Origin: a virus
Virus record (IMG/VR): IMGVR_UViG_3300004460_000255
Coordinates: 1-35,229 of that record
DNA length: 35,229 bases
Reading direction: 5' to 3' (one strand)
Part shown: positions 16,685-23,879 of the stretch, piece by piece
Layout: every line of letters starts with the position of its first letter
Position numbering within the stretch: position 1 is the stretch's first letter
Made by a program: the position numbers and the translations under genes
The notes under the pieces: generated by a model
Database searches by the model: none
Seen by the model: the letters and a program-made list of their open reading frames with translations, nothing else
What the model was told of the DNA's origin: nothing

Positions 16685-17803
16685 ATGAATTACAAAAACC
16701 TAAAAGATAGTTTGAGGGAAGTATTAAGTACCCAAGCTACAAGTTATGAATATACTGACACTATGAATTTTTTGATAGATAAATCTATTGAGTTCGGTGC
16801 AGATGATTTCGAAGTAGATGAAAACGACAATATATATATTACTAAGGGTAAAGCTAAGGCATATCCTTGCGTTGTTTCTCATACGGATACAGTTCACGAT
16901 ATTTATAAAGAATATAAAGTTTATCAAGTCAAGGGCAATTTTGTTGCGTTCGATTCATATTCTATGCAACAAGTTGGAACAGGAGGCGATGACAAAGTTG
17001 GTATGTGGGTATGTTTAGAAATGCTACGCAAATTTGACAATATAAAAATATGCTTCTTCGCTCAAGAAGAAATTGGTTGCATAGGAAGTTCTAAAGCTAA
17101 AGCAGAATTTTTCGATGATGTTGGTTATGCTTTCGAATGCGACAGAAAAGGTAACGGAGATTTTGTTCAAGAATCTTCGGGAGTTAAAATGTTTGGCGAT
17201 GTTTTCAAAGAAGCCATAAAATCAACATTAAATACTTACGGATATAAAATTACTACGGGAGGTTTGACTGATGTCCACGAAATTTCTCAGATTGCAAATA
17301 TTGCTTGTGCTAATATGAGTTGTGGATATTATAAACCACACTCAAAACAAGAGTACGTAAATATTGAAGATGCAATAAATACGTGCAAAATGGTTGGGGC
17401 TTTAATTACTAAGTTAGGAGAAGTTAGGTACGAACACGAAGCAGAAGATTCTTATTCTTCTTTCGGTTGGGGTAATTATAGTTCTTATGGTGCTTATGGT
17501 TATTCAAAACCAAAATATAAACCCACAAAGAAAATATCTAACAAAGCAAAACTATTTTCAGGTTGCGATATGTGTGGGGCTATTTCTACCGATGGTTGCG
17601 ATTTTTGTGAAGTCGAAACTTCAGCGGACTTAAAAATTGAAATAGACGGAGTGTCGGAAAACGAACCTGTAAACGCAGCATATTCGGGAATGAGTTACGC
17701 TTGTAGCTGTGGAGGCACTCAAAAATCTTATACGGATTCAGAAGGAGAGTTTTTGCATTGTGCTACTTGTGGAATGTACAAACCTTCAGTTGTTCCACTT
17801 TAA
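16685..17803 (+). CDS. M20/PepT-like zinc peptidase with two C-terminal zinc ribbons (372 aa)
   Basis: Residues 1 to about 245 match a di-zinc aminopeptidase fold: VVSHTDTVHD (H66, D68), GTGGDDKVG (D102/D103), FFAQEEIG (E128, E129), ECDRKG (D153) and PHSKQEYVNI (H219), in the order and spacing of PepT/M20 enzymes. These would be the metal ligands and the general base. A Tyr/Gly/Ser-rich linker (about 255-285) leads to two four-cysteine clusters: C294, C297, C305, C308 and C340, C342, C359, C362. The ribbons are not usual for M20 peptidases. A role in cleaving a peptide or deacylating a host metabolite is inferred. A hairpin terminator follows. Confidence 0.8.
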   Translation: MNYKNLKDSLREVLSTQATSYEYTDTMNFLIDKSIEFGADDFEVDENDNIYITKGKAKAYPCVVSHTDTVHDIYKEYKVYQVKGNFVAFDSYSMQQVGTGGDDKVGMWVCLEMLRKFDNIKICFFAQEEIGCIGSSKAKAEFFDDVGYAFECDRKGNGDFVQESSGVKMFGDVFKEAIKSTLNTYGYKITTGGLTDVHEISQIANIACANMSCGYYKPHSKQEYVNIEDAINTCKMVGALITKLGEVRYEHEAEDSYSSFGWGNYSSYGAYGYSKPKYKPTKKISNKAKLFSGCDMCGAISTDGCDFCEVETSADLKIEIDGVSENEPVNAAYSGMSYACSCGGTQKSYTDSEGEFLHCATCGMYKPSVVPL

Positions 17804-17823
17804 AAATTTGTTTGTTTGGTGTG

Positions 17824-17851
17824 GGGGTATGCTCAGAAGTGAGTACACCCC
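17824..17851 (+). terminator. Hairpin after the peptidase gene, probable terminator
   Basis: GGGGTATGCTCA and TGAGTACACCCC pair over 12 positions with one A-C mismatch and one wobble around GAAG. No long T tract follows (CTACTTAAAAA), so termination may be partial. It sits 20 bases after the stop. Confidence 0.55.
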
Positions 17852-17932
17852 TACTTAAAAATGAGCAATATATAACAAAGTTTATATCTTATATATAGTC
17901 GAATTACTAATTGTTTAAAACTTACACGAATT

Positions 17933-18124
17933 ATGTTTAAAAGATGTTTAGTCAATCAAGTTCTTACAGAATTAACGAACAAAGGGAAGTCTATCCACGT
18001 TGTAGATAGGTATTTAAGACGTTTCTACGGATTAGAATGCAGTTTACCCACACTCACTAGGAGATTATTTTTTCTAAAGGTGCAGGGTAAGTTAAAGGGT
18101 GGCCACACTCATAAAAATTATTAA
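17933..18124 (+). CDS. Small HTH-like protein (63 aa)
   Basis: The protein MFKRCLVNQVLTELTNKGKS continues with VVDRYLRRFYGLECSLPTLT and RRLFFLKVQGKL. It is basic and helical, and the middle part could form a helix-turn-helix (YGLECSLPTLTRRLFFL). Its last codons lie inside repeat copy B. It is the first gene after the terminator at 17824, so it probably has its own promoter in the A+T-rich gap 17852-17932, although I see no TAnnTTTG box there. Function unknown; DNA binding is a guess. Confidence 0.5.
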   Translation: MFKRCLVNQVLTELTNKGKSIHVVDRYLRRFYGLECSLPTLTRRLFFLKVQGKLKGGHTHKNY

Positions 18125-18141
18125 AGGGGAAATTTACAAAC
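18104..18141 (+). repeat. 38-bp repeated element, copy B
   Basis: This is the second copy of the element at 14507-14544 (32 of 38 identical). It overlaps the end of the 63-residue gene and ends 17 bases before the ATG at 18159. After the element both copies continue into an A-rich leader. Confidence 0.7.
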
Positions 18142-18158
18142 TATTTAAAAACCAAAAT

Positions 18159-18455
18159 ATGAAAAAAGAAAAAGCACCTATCTTTCTACACGAAAGAAAG
18201 CAAAAGCAAAAAGAATACAAAGCTAAAGGGAGAATTTCAGAGTATCACAAAGATAGATACATTGAGAGTCTTAAAAAAGAAAAAGAAAGGGATAGAAGCT
18301 CTTTTGTAACAAAGTCTAACTACGAGCTTGTTATGGGCTTTAAAATGGATAATATTTACGGGGATTATAAGGGAGTTCGTAGTAATTTAGTTAAAAAATA
18401 TTATAGCAAGTTCGGACTTTATAGAGGTACTCACGAAACAAAACAAACTAGATAA
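18159..18455 (+). CDS. Basic unknown protein (98 aa)
   Basis: I take ATG 18159 (MKKEKAPIFLHERKQKQKEY), preceded by AAAAACCAAAAT. The frame is open back to a GTG at 18099, but that part overlaps the repeat and the previous gene. The product is highly charged and helical (KAKGRISEYHKDRYIESLKK), with the C-terminal segment FKMDNIYGDYKGVRSNLVKK and many Tyr residues. No family is recognised. It is coupled to the next gene through TAATG at 18453-18457. Confidence 0.6.
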   Translation: MKKEKAPIFLHERKQKQKEYKAKGRISEYHKDRYIESLKKEKERDRSSFVTKSNYELVMGFKMDNIYGDYKGVRSNLVKKYYSKFGLYRGTHETKQTR

Positions 18456-18619
18456 TGAATCCTGAAGATATACAAAACGTAATATGTCAGCTTTGCGGGC
18501 ATCCTACACCCGAAGATGAGCTAATGTTCTCAGATTGGGACTATGCAATGTGTGGTCAATGCTACACGGGTAATAACGAAATGAATAGTGCTGAATTTAT
18601 TAAAAACAAAAACAACTAA
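18455..18619 (+). CDS. Small zinc-ribbon protein (54 aa)
   Basis: The product MNPEDIQNVICQLCGHPTPE has two CxxC knuckles, C11/C14 and C33/C36, separated by an acidic, aromatic loop (DELMFSDWDYAMCGQCYT). This is a compact four-cysteine zinc ribbon. The ATG overlaps the preceding stop. Such small ribbons in phages often bind nucleic acid or RNA polymerase, but nothing here proves that. Confidence 0.65.
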   Translation: MNPEDIQNVICQLCGHPTPEDELMFSDWDYAMCGQCYTGNNEMNSAEFIKNKNN

Positions 18620-18623
18620 GATT

Positions 18624-18896
18624 ATGGGAAAGATGAAAGAATTATCAATCAATAAACACAACAAAACAATTATGAGAGAAACTAACAAAACAAGGGTAAT
18701 TAAGTACATAAAAACGTACGGAAGTATTACACCTATCCAAGCTATAAACGACTTGGGTAACACGAGATTGTCTGCGACAATATTTGAGTTGAAAGAATTA
18801 GGTTGGAACTTTGAAACAGAGCTAATCAAAGTCCAAAATAGATTTGGGAGAACTACTAATGTAGCAAAATATTCTTTAAAAACTGTTGAGAATTAA
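18624..18896 (+). CDS. Winged helix-turn-helix protein (90 aa)
   Basis: The start is ATG 18624 (MGKMKELSINKHNKT); the frame is open further upstream but overlaps the zinc-ribbon gene. Residues of about 24-90 carry a pattern I know from small phage HTH proteins: TRVIKYIKTYGSITPIQAIN, then DLGNTRLSATIFELKELGWN and NRFGRTTNVAKYSL. This is a winged helix that binds DNA. It lies directly upstream of the recombination promoter at 18886-18915 and could regulate it; that is inference. Confidence 0.75.
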   Translation: MGKMKELSINKHNKTIMRETNKTRVIKYIKTYGSITPIQAINDLGNTRLSATIFELKELGWNFETELIKVQNRFGRTTNVAKYSLKTVEN

Positions 18897-18915
18897 AATA
18901 AAAACACTATATTTG
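18886..18915 (+). promoter_or_regulatory. Promoter of recombination/replication operon
   Basis: TTG (18886-18888), a 19-base spacer and TATATTTG (18908-18915) match the Bacteroidetes promoter consensus exactly. It overlaps the end of the winged-helix gene and lies 26 bases before the annealing protein ATG, which has a GGGAAAC stretch nearby. Confidence 0.8.
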
Positions 18916-18941
18916 TATAACTAATCAATAACAGGGAAACT

Positions 18942-19541
18942 ATGGCAAAGAAAACAAACAATTTGCAGTTTTGGGATTCAGTACAAACTACTGACCCGAA
19001 TTTCACTAAAGAAGTAGGCTTCGGTCGGAAGTTTACGAGTATCAATGCACAATACCAAGTTCGGGAACTTACACGAGCATTCGGTCGTATAGGCGAGGGT
19101 TGGGGTATTAGCGAAGAGCAGTTCTACAATCTTAACGGAATAGAGGGGCTTATATGCTATCAAGCAATCCTTTGGTATAAAGACGGAGATGAAGTTCGTA
19201 ACTTTTCTATAAACTCATCTATTGCATCTCACAATGGGAAAGGTAAGCTCGATGATGAATGTTTTAAAAAGGTATCTACCGATGCACTTACAAAGGGATT
19301 ATCTAAGTTGGGATTCAACGCAGATATATTCTTAGGTATGTGGGATGATAACCGATACGTTAATCAAGTAAAGGAGTCTTTCAAGACTAAAACAAAACTA
19401 ACACCTACAAAATTAGATGCGATGATTGTTGCAATCGAAGGAGGTAAGGGGGATGTTGTGAAGTCTAAAATGGGAGACTACGAGATTTCCAAAGAACAAT
19501 CCGAACAACTTAAAAAAGCGTTTGATAATGCGGTTAAGTAA
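18942..19541 (+). CDS. Single-strand annealing recombinase, Rad52-like/Sak3-like (199 aa)
   Basis: Residues 10-135 carry the pattern of phage annealing proteins in the Rad52 superfamily (Sak3 type): WDSVQTTDPNFTKEV, GRKFTSINAQYQVRELTRAF, GRIGEGWG, then DDECFKKVSTDALTKGLSKL followed by GFNADIFLGMWDDNRYV. Such proteins anneal single-stranded DNA during phage recombination and replication. The C-terminal 50 residues are Lys-rich and probably flexible. It is the first gene after a strong promoter and overlaps the 5' nuclease gene by 14 bases. With that nuclease and the SSB-like gene downstream it forms a recombination set. Family placement is by motif memory; no alignment was run. Confidence 0.75.
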   Translation: MAKKTNNLQFWDSVQTTDPNFTKEVGFGRKFTSINAQYQVRELTRAFGRIGEGWGISEEQFYNLNGIEGLICYQAILWYKDGDEVRNFSINSSIASHNGKGKLDDECFKKVSTDALTKGLSKLGFNADIFLGMWDDNRYVNQVKESFKTKTKLTPTKLDAMIVAIEGGKGDVVKSKMGDYEISKEQSEQLKKAFDNAVK

Positions 19542-20274
19542 AGGAGATATTCAGACAGCCTTGATAGATGCAGATATTATGCTCTATCGGGCTGCTTGGA
19601 AACACGAGGGCGATGACGTGGAAAACGCTTACGAAACTATAGACGCTATGTTTGAGCATTTATTTTACGTAACGAAAGCGGATAGCTATATAGGGTTTCT
19701 AACGGGAAAAGGTAATTTCAGAAAAGAATTAGCTACAATAAAACCTTACAAGGGTAATCGTAAAGATATGGTTATGCCTGAGCATTTAGATGCAATAAAA
19801 GAGTATTTAATAGACACTTGGAAATGTGAAAATGTAGAGGGGCTTGAAGCTGATGATGCTTTAGGTATTTGTCAAACTGAAATGGAAGATTCAACAATCA
19901 TTTGCAGTATAGATAAAGACTTACTTCAAATACAAGGGTATCATTATAATTGGAACAAGAACGAGGTTTCTTTTGTGAGCGAATACGATGCTTGGCAAAA
20001 ACTTTACGAACAAACTCTATCGGGGGATTCTACGGATAATATTGTTGGAATACCTAGAGTTGGAGAAAAGAAAGCTAAGAAATTATTAGAAGAGTGTTTT
20101 TCTGTCGAGGAAGCAAAAAACATTTCTATATTTGCTTACGCAAAATACTACGAAGAAGATAATCATTTAACTATATTTCAAGAAAATCACAACTTAGTTA
20201 AGATATGTACTTCTTCAGATGATAGTAGGTTGAAAGAAAAATTTATAATACCAAAAACAAATTACACATTTTAA
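19528..20274 (+). CDS. 5'-3' exonuclease, FEN/Pol I 5'-nuclease family (248 aa)
   Basis: I use ATG 19528, with TTG 19522 also possible. Acidic metal-site motifs are in the order of the family: ALIDADIMLYRAA (D14, D16), GLEADDALGI (D109, D110), SIDKDLLQI (D129, D131) and LSGDSTDNIVGIP (D167, D170), followed by the helix-hairpin-helix VGEKKAKKLLEE. IKPYKGNRKD is the usual substrate-binding segment. The enzyme trims 5' ends or flaps and primers; paired with an annealing protein it could supply the resected single strands. The length is typical for phage T5/T3-like nucleases without a polymerase domain. Confidence 0.88.
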   Translation: MRLSKGDIQTALIDADIMLYRAAWKHEGDDVENAYETIDAMFEHLFYVTKADSYIGFLTGKGNFRKELATIKPYKGNRKDMVMPEHLDAIKEYLIDTWKCENVEGLEADDALGICQTEMEDSTIICSIDKDLLQIQGYHYNWNKNEVSFVSEYDAWQKLYEQTLSGDSTDNIVGIPRVGEKKAKKLLEECFSVEEAKNISIFAYAKYYEEDNHLTIFQENHNLVKICTSSDDSRLKEKFIIPKTNYTF

Positions 20275-20275
20275 T

Positions 20276-20539
20276 ATGAGCTTTGAACAAGATAGAAGGA
20301 AGTTAAGACAAAAAATACTTAAAGCGTTGGTTGAATCTAACGATTGTATTCTTTGCGCTGTAGGAAATTACGAAGAAGATAATCAAATTGAAATTGAGTT
20401 TGCAGTACACGCAGACCCTGATGAATTATTTAACATATTGTTAGAATTATTCAAAAATAAAGTAGTCAAGGATGAAGCAAGGAAGGCTATCCTTTATTCT
20501 GACTACGGAAAAACAGATGATAGCCTTAATATTAATTAA
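20276..20539 (+). CDS. Unknown acidic protein in replication operon (87 aa)
   Basis: The protein starts MSFEQDRRKLRQKILKALVE and continues with NDCILCAVGNYEEDNQIEIE and DELFNILLELFKNKVVKDEA. An alpha/beta pattern with a leading basic helix is visible, with no catalytic motif. It starts one base after the 5' nuclease stop and lies 6 bases before the SSB-like gene, so it is expressed with them. No family is recognised; a role in recombination or replication is suggested only by place. Confidence 0.7.
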   Translation: MSFEQDRRKLRQKILKALVESNDCILCAVGNYEEDNQIEIEFAVHADPDELFNILLELFKNKVVKDEARKAILYSDYGKTDDSLNIN

Positions 20540-20545
20540 TCAATT

Positions 20546-20884
20546 ATGCAAAACACAATTACGGGAACTTTAGTCAAGGTACTAGAGACTGAAACAGGAA
20601 CAACCAAAGCAGGAAAAGAATGGAATAAGAAAGCTTTTGTCGTAAAAACAGAGGACAAATTCCCGAAAGAGGTTTGCTTTACTCTGTTCGGAGAAAAGGT
20701 AAGTCTTATAGGTTCTCACAAGGTTGGGGATATGATAAGTACCCACTTCAATCTTTCTTCAAGAGAATACAATGGTAAATATTACCACAATATTGATGCG
20801 TGGAAAATTGATTCTTCATCTGCGTCTGCAACAGAATCTGAATGGAAGTCAACAAAAGATGAGTCTTCAGATTTACCTTTCTAA
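20546..20884 (+). CDS. SSB-like OB-fold protein, DUF3127 type (112 aa)
   Basis: Residues 1-90 match the DUF3127 pattern found in Bacteroidetes: ITGTLVKVLETETGTTKAGK, KKAFVVKTEDKFPKEVCFTL, FGEKVSLIGSHKVGDMISTH and SSREYNGKYYHNIDAWKI. This is an OB-fold single-strand-binding domain. The last residues, DESSDLPF, are acidic and end in a hydrophobic tip like the DDIPF tail of bacterial SSB that recruits repair and replication proteins, which supports function as an SSB. It is the fourth gene of the recombination operon and is followed by a hairpin at 20917. Confidence 0.82.
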   Translation: MQNTITGTLVKVLETETGTTKAGKEWNKKAFVVKTEDKFPKEVCFTLFGEKVSLIGSHKVGDMISTHFNLSSREYNGKYYHNIDAWKIDSSSASATESEWKSTKDESSDLPF

Positions 20885-20916
20885 TTAGTTAATTAGAGTT
20901 TTTTTAGTTATTGAAT

Positions 20917-20938
20917 GTAAGGGGGTTCGCCCCTTTAC
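20917..20938 (+). terminator. Short G+C hairpin after the SSB-like gene
   Basis: AAGGGG and CCCCTT pair around GTTCG, with GTAA and TTAC around them. No T tract follows, so it may act as a weak terminator, a processing site or an RNA stabiliser. It separates the recombination genes from the next set. Confidence 0.4.
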
Positions 20939-20961
20939 TTAACCTTTAAAGTGTTTAGATT

Positions 20962-21165
20962 ATGTCTAAAGAAAGAAAAGTATCTCAGTCAGAGATAAAC
21001 AAGAGAATTAAGCAAGTAACAATGGAAGCTGAGTTTCGTTTTAAATGCTTAGAATTAGCAAGCCCTATGTCTAAGAAGATTGAGGACTTATTGGAAAATG
21101 CTTCTGAAATTTACAACTATGCGTTCCATATAAAACCAAAGCAAGATGAATCAGATTCTAACTAA
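20962..21165 (+). CDS. Unknown small helical protein (67 aa)
   Basis: The product MSKERKVSQSEINKRIKQVT continues with MEAEFRFKCLELASPMSKKI. It is highly charged and helical, with an acidic end (KPKQDESDSN). Its end overlaps the start of the DnaA-like gene by 20 bases, so the two are probably translationally coupled. No family is recognised. Confidence 0.65.
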   Translation: MSKERKVSQSEINKRIKQVTMEAEFRFKCLELASPMSKKIEDLLENASEIYNYAFHIKPKQDESDSN

Positions 21166-21583
21166 ATCGGAGGAGTTTAGAAATGGTTTAGAACTTATTT
21201 CTAATATAGTAGGAATTGCTCCTGAAAGAATATTAGAGAAAACTAGATTAAGAGATGTCGTAATTGCGCGGCATCTTTTAAGATATTATTTAAGGAATAA
21301 ATGTATGCACACATACCCTTTGATAGCTAAGTTTACAAAATGTAATCACGCTACAGCTATACACTCAGTAAGGTATATAGAAGATTGTGCTGAATACGAC
21401 AAACTATATTCTCTATATAAACATAGTATAGATACGGGAGTTTTAAAAACAAACGCAATCGTTAGAGATGAAGTAACTAAAATACTAAAAGCTTCAAGGT
21501 CGATTGAATTTAAGTGTAACGAAATAATAACATTATACAATGAAAGGATTAGGAATAAATCAGAAGAACAGGGGGTACTCTAG
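21146..21583 (+). CDS. Stand-alone DnaA domain IV-like protein (145 aa)
   Basis: Residues of about 15-85 follow the C-terminal DNA-binding domain of DnaA: IVGIAPERILEKTRLRDVVI, ARHLLRYYLRNKCMHTYPLI, then AKFTKCNHATAIHSVRYIED. The NHATAIHSVRYIE segment corresponds to the DnaA signature helix that contacts the DnaA box. The ATPase domain is absent. The C-terminal part is helical and basic. It could bind phage or host DnaA boxes, recruiting or blocking replication initiation. It is encoded just upstream of the initiator and helicase genes. Homology is clear at motif level; function is inferred. Confidence 0.78.
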   Translation: MNQILTKSEEFRNGLELISNIVGIAPERILEKTRLRDVVIARHLLRYYLRNKCMHTYPLIAKFTKCNHATAIHSVRYIEDCAEYDKLYSLYKHSIDTGVLKTNAIVRDEVTKILKASRSIEFKCNEIITLYNERIRNKSEEQGVL

Positions 21584-21806
21584 ACCTGTAGTAGCTATAT
21601 GCTTAGACGATAAGTGCGATAGTTATAAAGAAGTAATTTACTTCGGAAGTGTGCGTAGTTGCGCTAAGTATTTAGAAAGGAATCCTGCGGCAGTAACAAA
21701 AGTTTGTCAAGGGGCTTGGAATACCTGTAACAAACACAAACTATACTACGAAGAAGATTACGAAAAACAATTCGGTAAGATTAACAAACAAGACTGGGAG
21801 GACTAA
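21540..21806 (+). CDS. NUMOD1-like DNA-binding protein (88 aa)
   Basis: The central part (VVAICLDDKCDSYKEVIYFG, SVRSCAKYLERNPAAVTKVC, then QGAWNTCNKHKLYYEEDYEK) follows the pattern of NUMOD1-like modules, small helix-turn-helix elements usually attached to homing endonucleases. No HNH or GIY-YIG nuclease is attached or nearby, so here it would be a free DNA-binding protein. It overlaps the DnaA-like gene by 44 bases and precedes the initiator by 3 bases. Confidence 0.6.
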   Translation: MKGLGINQKNRGYSRPVVAICLDDKCDSYKEVIYFGSVRSCAKYLERNPAAVTKVCQGAWNTCNKHKLYYEEDYEKQFGKINKQDWED

Positions 21807-21809
21807 AAA

Positions 21810-22460
21810 ATGAGCAGAGGTTTTAAGGGAATATGGATTCCAAAAGAGATTTGGGAATCTAAAGAAATGTCTATGCAAGAAAAAGTTTTCTTAGCAGAGA
21901 TTCATAGCTTAGATAACGAGAATGGTTGCATCGCTAGTAACGCTTATTTTGCTGAGTTCTTTGGACTTAGTAAATCTAGTGTTAGTAGGGTTGTATCTTC
22001 TCTATCTAAGAAAGGATTGATAGATGTAACTCTTTTGTACAAAGATAACAAAGAAGTTGATAAGAGAATTATTAGATGTAAAAAGTACGGGAACAAAGAG
22101 ATTAAGGTAATAGAGAAAGAAAAATCTATAACTAAAGTTCCGTCTATGTCTATTGATTTTGTATCTGAAATTGTTGATTACTTAAATGAAAAAGCAAATA
22201 GAAGACTTAGAGTAGGATACCCTATAAAAAAGTTAGTAAATGCTAGAGTAAGTGAGGGTTATAATTTAGATGATTTTAAACACGTTATAGATGTTAAGTG
22301 TTCTCAATGGCTAGGAACTGATTTTGAGAAGTTTTTAAGACCTTCTACATTATTTAACGCAACTAGGTTTACTGAATATCATTCAGAGAAACTAAAGGCT
22401 TCTAAAGACGTTAAGTCAGAGGAAATTACTAACTCTCAAATAGGTTTCTACGATGTATAA
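21810..22460 (+). CDS. Replication initiator: wHTH plus Phg_2220_C-like domain (216 aa)
   Basis: The N-terminal half is a winged helix: FKGIWIPKEIWESKEMSMQE, then NAYFAEFFGLSKSSVSRVVS and KKGLIDVTLLYKDN. The C-terminal half (about 120-195) matches the conserved phage C-terminal domain found in replisome organisers: VDYLNEKANRRLRVGYPIKK, NARVSEGYNLDDFKHVIDVK, WLGTDFEKFLRPSTLFNATR. Such proteins bind the phage origin and load the helicase encoded next. It overlaps the helicase gene by 8 bases. A ribosome-binding GGAGG lies at 21797-21801. Confidence 0.85.
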   Translation: MSRGFKGIWIPKEIWESKEMSMQEKVFLAEIHSLDNENGCIASNAYFAEFFGLSKSSVSRVVSSLSKKGLIDVTLLYKDNKEVDKRIIRCKKYGNKEIKVIEKEKSITKVPSMSIDFVSEIVDYLNEKANRRLRVGYPIKKLVNARVSEGYNLDDFKHVIDVKCSQWLGTDFEKFLRPSTLFNATRFTEYHSEKLKASKDVKSEEITNSQIGFYDV

Positions 22461-23388
22461 AATAACTAAACGAGAAGACATAAAAAGATACGCAGGGAAC
22501 GTATTTAGAAATGGACTACCTAAAGGAGTACCTACGGGTATTCCTAATTTAGACCCCCACTATAAATATAGAAAAGGCGAGTTAGATGTTATTATGGGAT
22601 TAGCTAATATAGGAAAAACTACAACTATGTTTTATCTTATGTTAAATGCTTCTATGCGTTACGGTTGGAAGTGGCTTTGCTACTGCCCTGAGAACGAACC
22701 TGTCGGGGATATGATTTCAGACATAGCAGAAATGTTTGTAGGAAAAAGTGCTGACAAGGATAGGTCTGACAGAATGAATAGTACTGAATTTAGCACTGCT
22801 ATTGATTGGGTTCTAGACCACTTTACTATAATTTCATTTGAAGAGCAACCAACTGCGAATCAAGTATTAGAAGCTTTTGAAGAACAAATGGAAGTTATAA
22901 AATACGATGGGTGTTTAATAGACCCCTTGAATGACTTGAGGGTTGAGAATGGGTTTAGTAAATACGATTACTATTATAATATGTTGTCAAGTATTAGAAG
23001 GTTTAAACAAAAACATAACGTAAAGTTTATACTTACTACTCACGCAGGAACTGCTGCAGCTAGGAAAAGAGATGACTCGGGAAGAATACCCGCACCCTCA
23101 ATGTACGATGTAGAATTTGGAGGAATGTTTGCAAACAGGACTGACAACTTTATAGTTATTCATAGGCATTTAAATAGCGAACAATGGGATATAACAGAAA
23201 TTCATATAAGAAAGATTAAGTTTCAAAAGCTAGTAGGATTGCCTACTCAAGATGATAGACCTGTTTATTTGAAATTTTCCCCTAAAAATTGTAGATTTGC
23301 TTATCTAAATAATATGAATGGCGGTCATTTTATAGACCCTATGATAGACTTGGAGATAAAACAACTTAAAAACGAACTAGGATTTTAA
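22453..23388 (+). CDS. DnaB/RecA-like replicative ATPase (311 aa)
   Basis: The sequence starts with a DnaB-like linker (PTGIPNLDPHYKYRKGELDV), then Walker A VIMGLANIGKTTT (K and T of GKT), then LCYCPENEPVGD and the Walker B-like segment YDGCLIDPLND. A sensor-like FILTTHAGTAA and the final GMFANRTDNFIVIHRH fit the DnaB C-terminal ATPase. There is no N-terminal primase-interacting domain, so it is shorter than host DnaB (about 450 aa). Probably the phage helicase or a helicase loader-type ATPase, acting with the initiator upstream. Confidence 0.85.
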   Translation: MYKITKREDIKRYAGNVFRNGLPKGVPTGIPNLDPHYKYRKGELDVIMGLANIGKTTTMFYLMLNASMRYGWKWLCYCPENEPVGDMISDIAEMFVGKSADKDRSDRMNSTEFSTAIDWVLDHFTIISFEEQPTANQVLEAFEEQMEVIKYDGCLIDPLNDLRVENGFSKYDYYYNMLSSIRRFKQKHNVKFILTTHAGTAAARKRDDSGRIPAPSMYDVEFGGMFANRTDNFIVIHRHLNSEQWDITEIHIRKIKFQKLVGLPTQDDRPVYLKFSPKNCRFAYLNNMNGGHFIDPMIDLEIKQLKNELGF

Positions 23389-23391
23389 ACT

Positions 23392-23571
23392 ATGGGAAGA
23401 TTAAAAGAGTTCTTGATAAATGAGCAAATGCGAATATCAGGAGATTGGAGAGAACAAAATCATTATGAATATTTAGCTTGGAGAAGAAAATTAGAAGAAC
23501 AAGAATATGGAAAACAAGAAAGGATTAGGATTGTATCACATAGACGAGGAGACGAGACTAAAGATAGATAA
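23392..23571 (+). CDS. Small unknown protein (59 aa)
   Basis: The product MGRLKEFLINEQMRISGDWR continues with EQNHYEYLAWRRKLEEQEYG and a basic tail. It is charged and helical, and starts 3 bases after the helicase stop. Its last 65 bases overlap the start of the next gene in another frame. The N-terminal two thirds look like real coding. No family is recognised. Confidence 0.55.
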   Translation: MGRLKEFLINEQMRISGDWREQNHYEYLAWRRKLEEQEYGKQERIRIVSHRRGDETKDR

Positions 23572-23725
23572 TATGTTGCGGCAGAACGCAATCAATGTAG
23601 CAAATTCAGGAACAGGTAGTAGGTTGGATATTGGAGATGAAAATGAAGTGCAAAAAGCTTGGCTTGAGCTTCAATTTGAAATAAGAAGACTAGACCCTAT
23701 ATTTTATAACATAATAAAAAACTAA
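23507..23725 (+). CDS. Small unknown protein (72 aa)
   Basis: The product MENKKGLGLYHIDEETRLKI continues with NMLRQNAINVANSGTGSRLD and ends QFEIRRLDPIFYNIIKN. It is a compact mixed-charge protein of unknown family. It overlaps the preceding 59-residue gene by 65 bases and is followed after 1 base by a further small gene, suggesting a coupled series. Confidence 0.65.
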   Translation: MENKKGLGLYHIDEETRLKIDNMLRQNAINVANSGTGSRLDIGDENEVQKAWLELQFEIRRLDPIFYNIIKN

Positions 23726-23726
23726 G

Positions 23727-23879
23727 ATGATTAAAAAAGAAGAAAAAACAGAAGCAGAAAAGCGCGCAGAAGAGATAGCTAGAGAAACTTGGGACTCTTG
23801 GATTGTAGATTTAACAGAAGCAGACCAACCCGATGCTTGTTCTATAGACAATGATGATTGTGAAGCGTGCGGTAGCTAA
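23727..23879 (+). CDS. Small acidic cysteine protein (50 aa)
   Basis: The product MIKKEEKTEAEKRAEEIARE is a charged helix up to about residue 20, then TWDSWIVDLTEADQPDAC. The end, CSIDNDDCEACGS, has three cysteines and several acids, possibly a metal site. It is followed directly by a non-coding stretch with a probable structured RNA. No family is recognised. Confidence 0.55.
   Translation: MIKKEEKTEAEKRAEEIARETWDSWIVDLTEADQPDACSIDNDDCEACGS

Noticed and set aside
20917-20938. tRNA T-arm, because of the GGGTTCGCCCC stretch
   Set aside because: There is no acceptor stem, anticodon arm or full cloverleaf nearby; no tRNA was found anywhere in the window.
21540-21806. Homing endonuclease or intron, suggested by the NUMOD1-like domain
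   Set aside because: No HNH, GIY-YIG or LAGLIDADG nuclease is attached, and no neighbouring gene is split.
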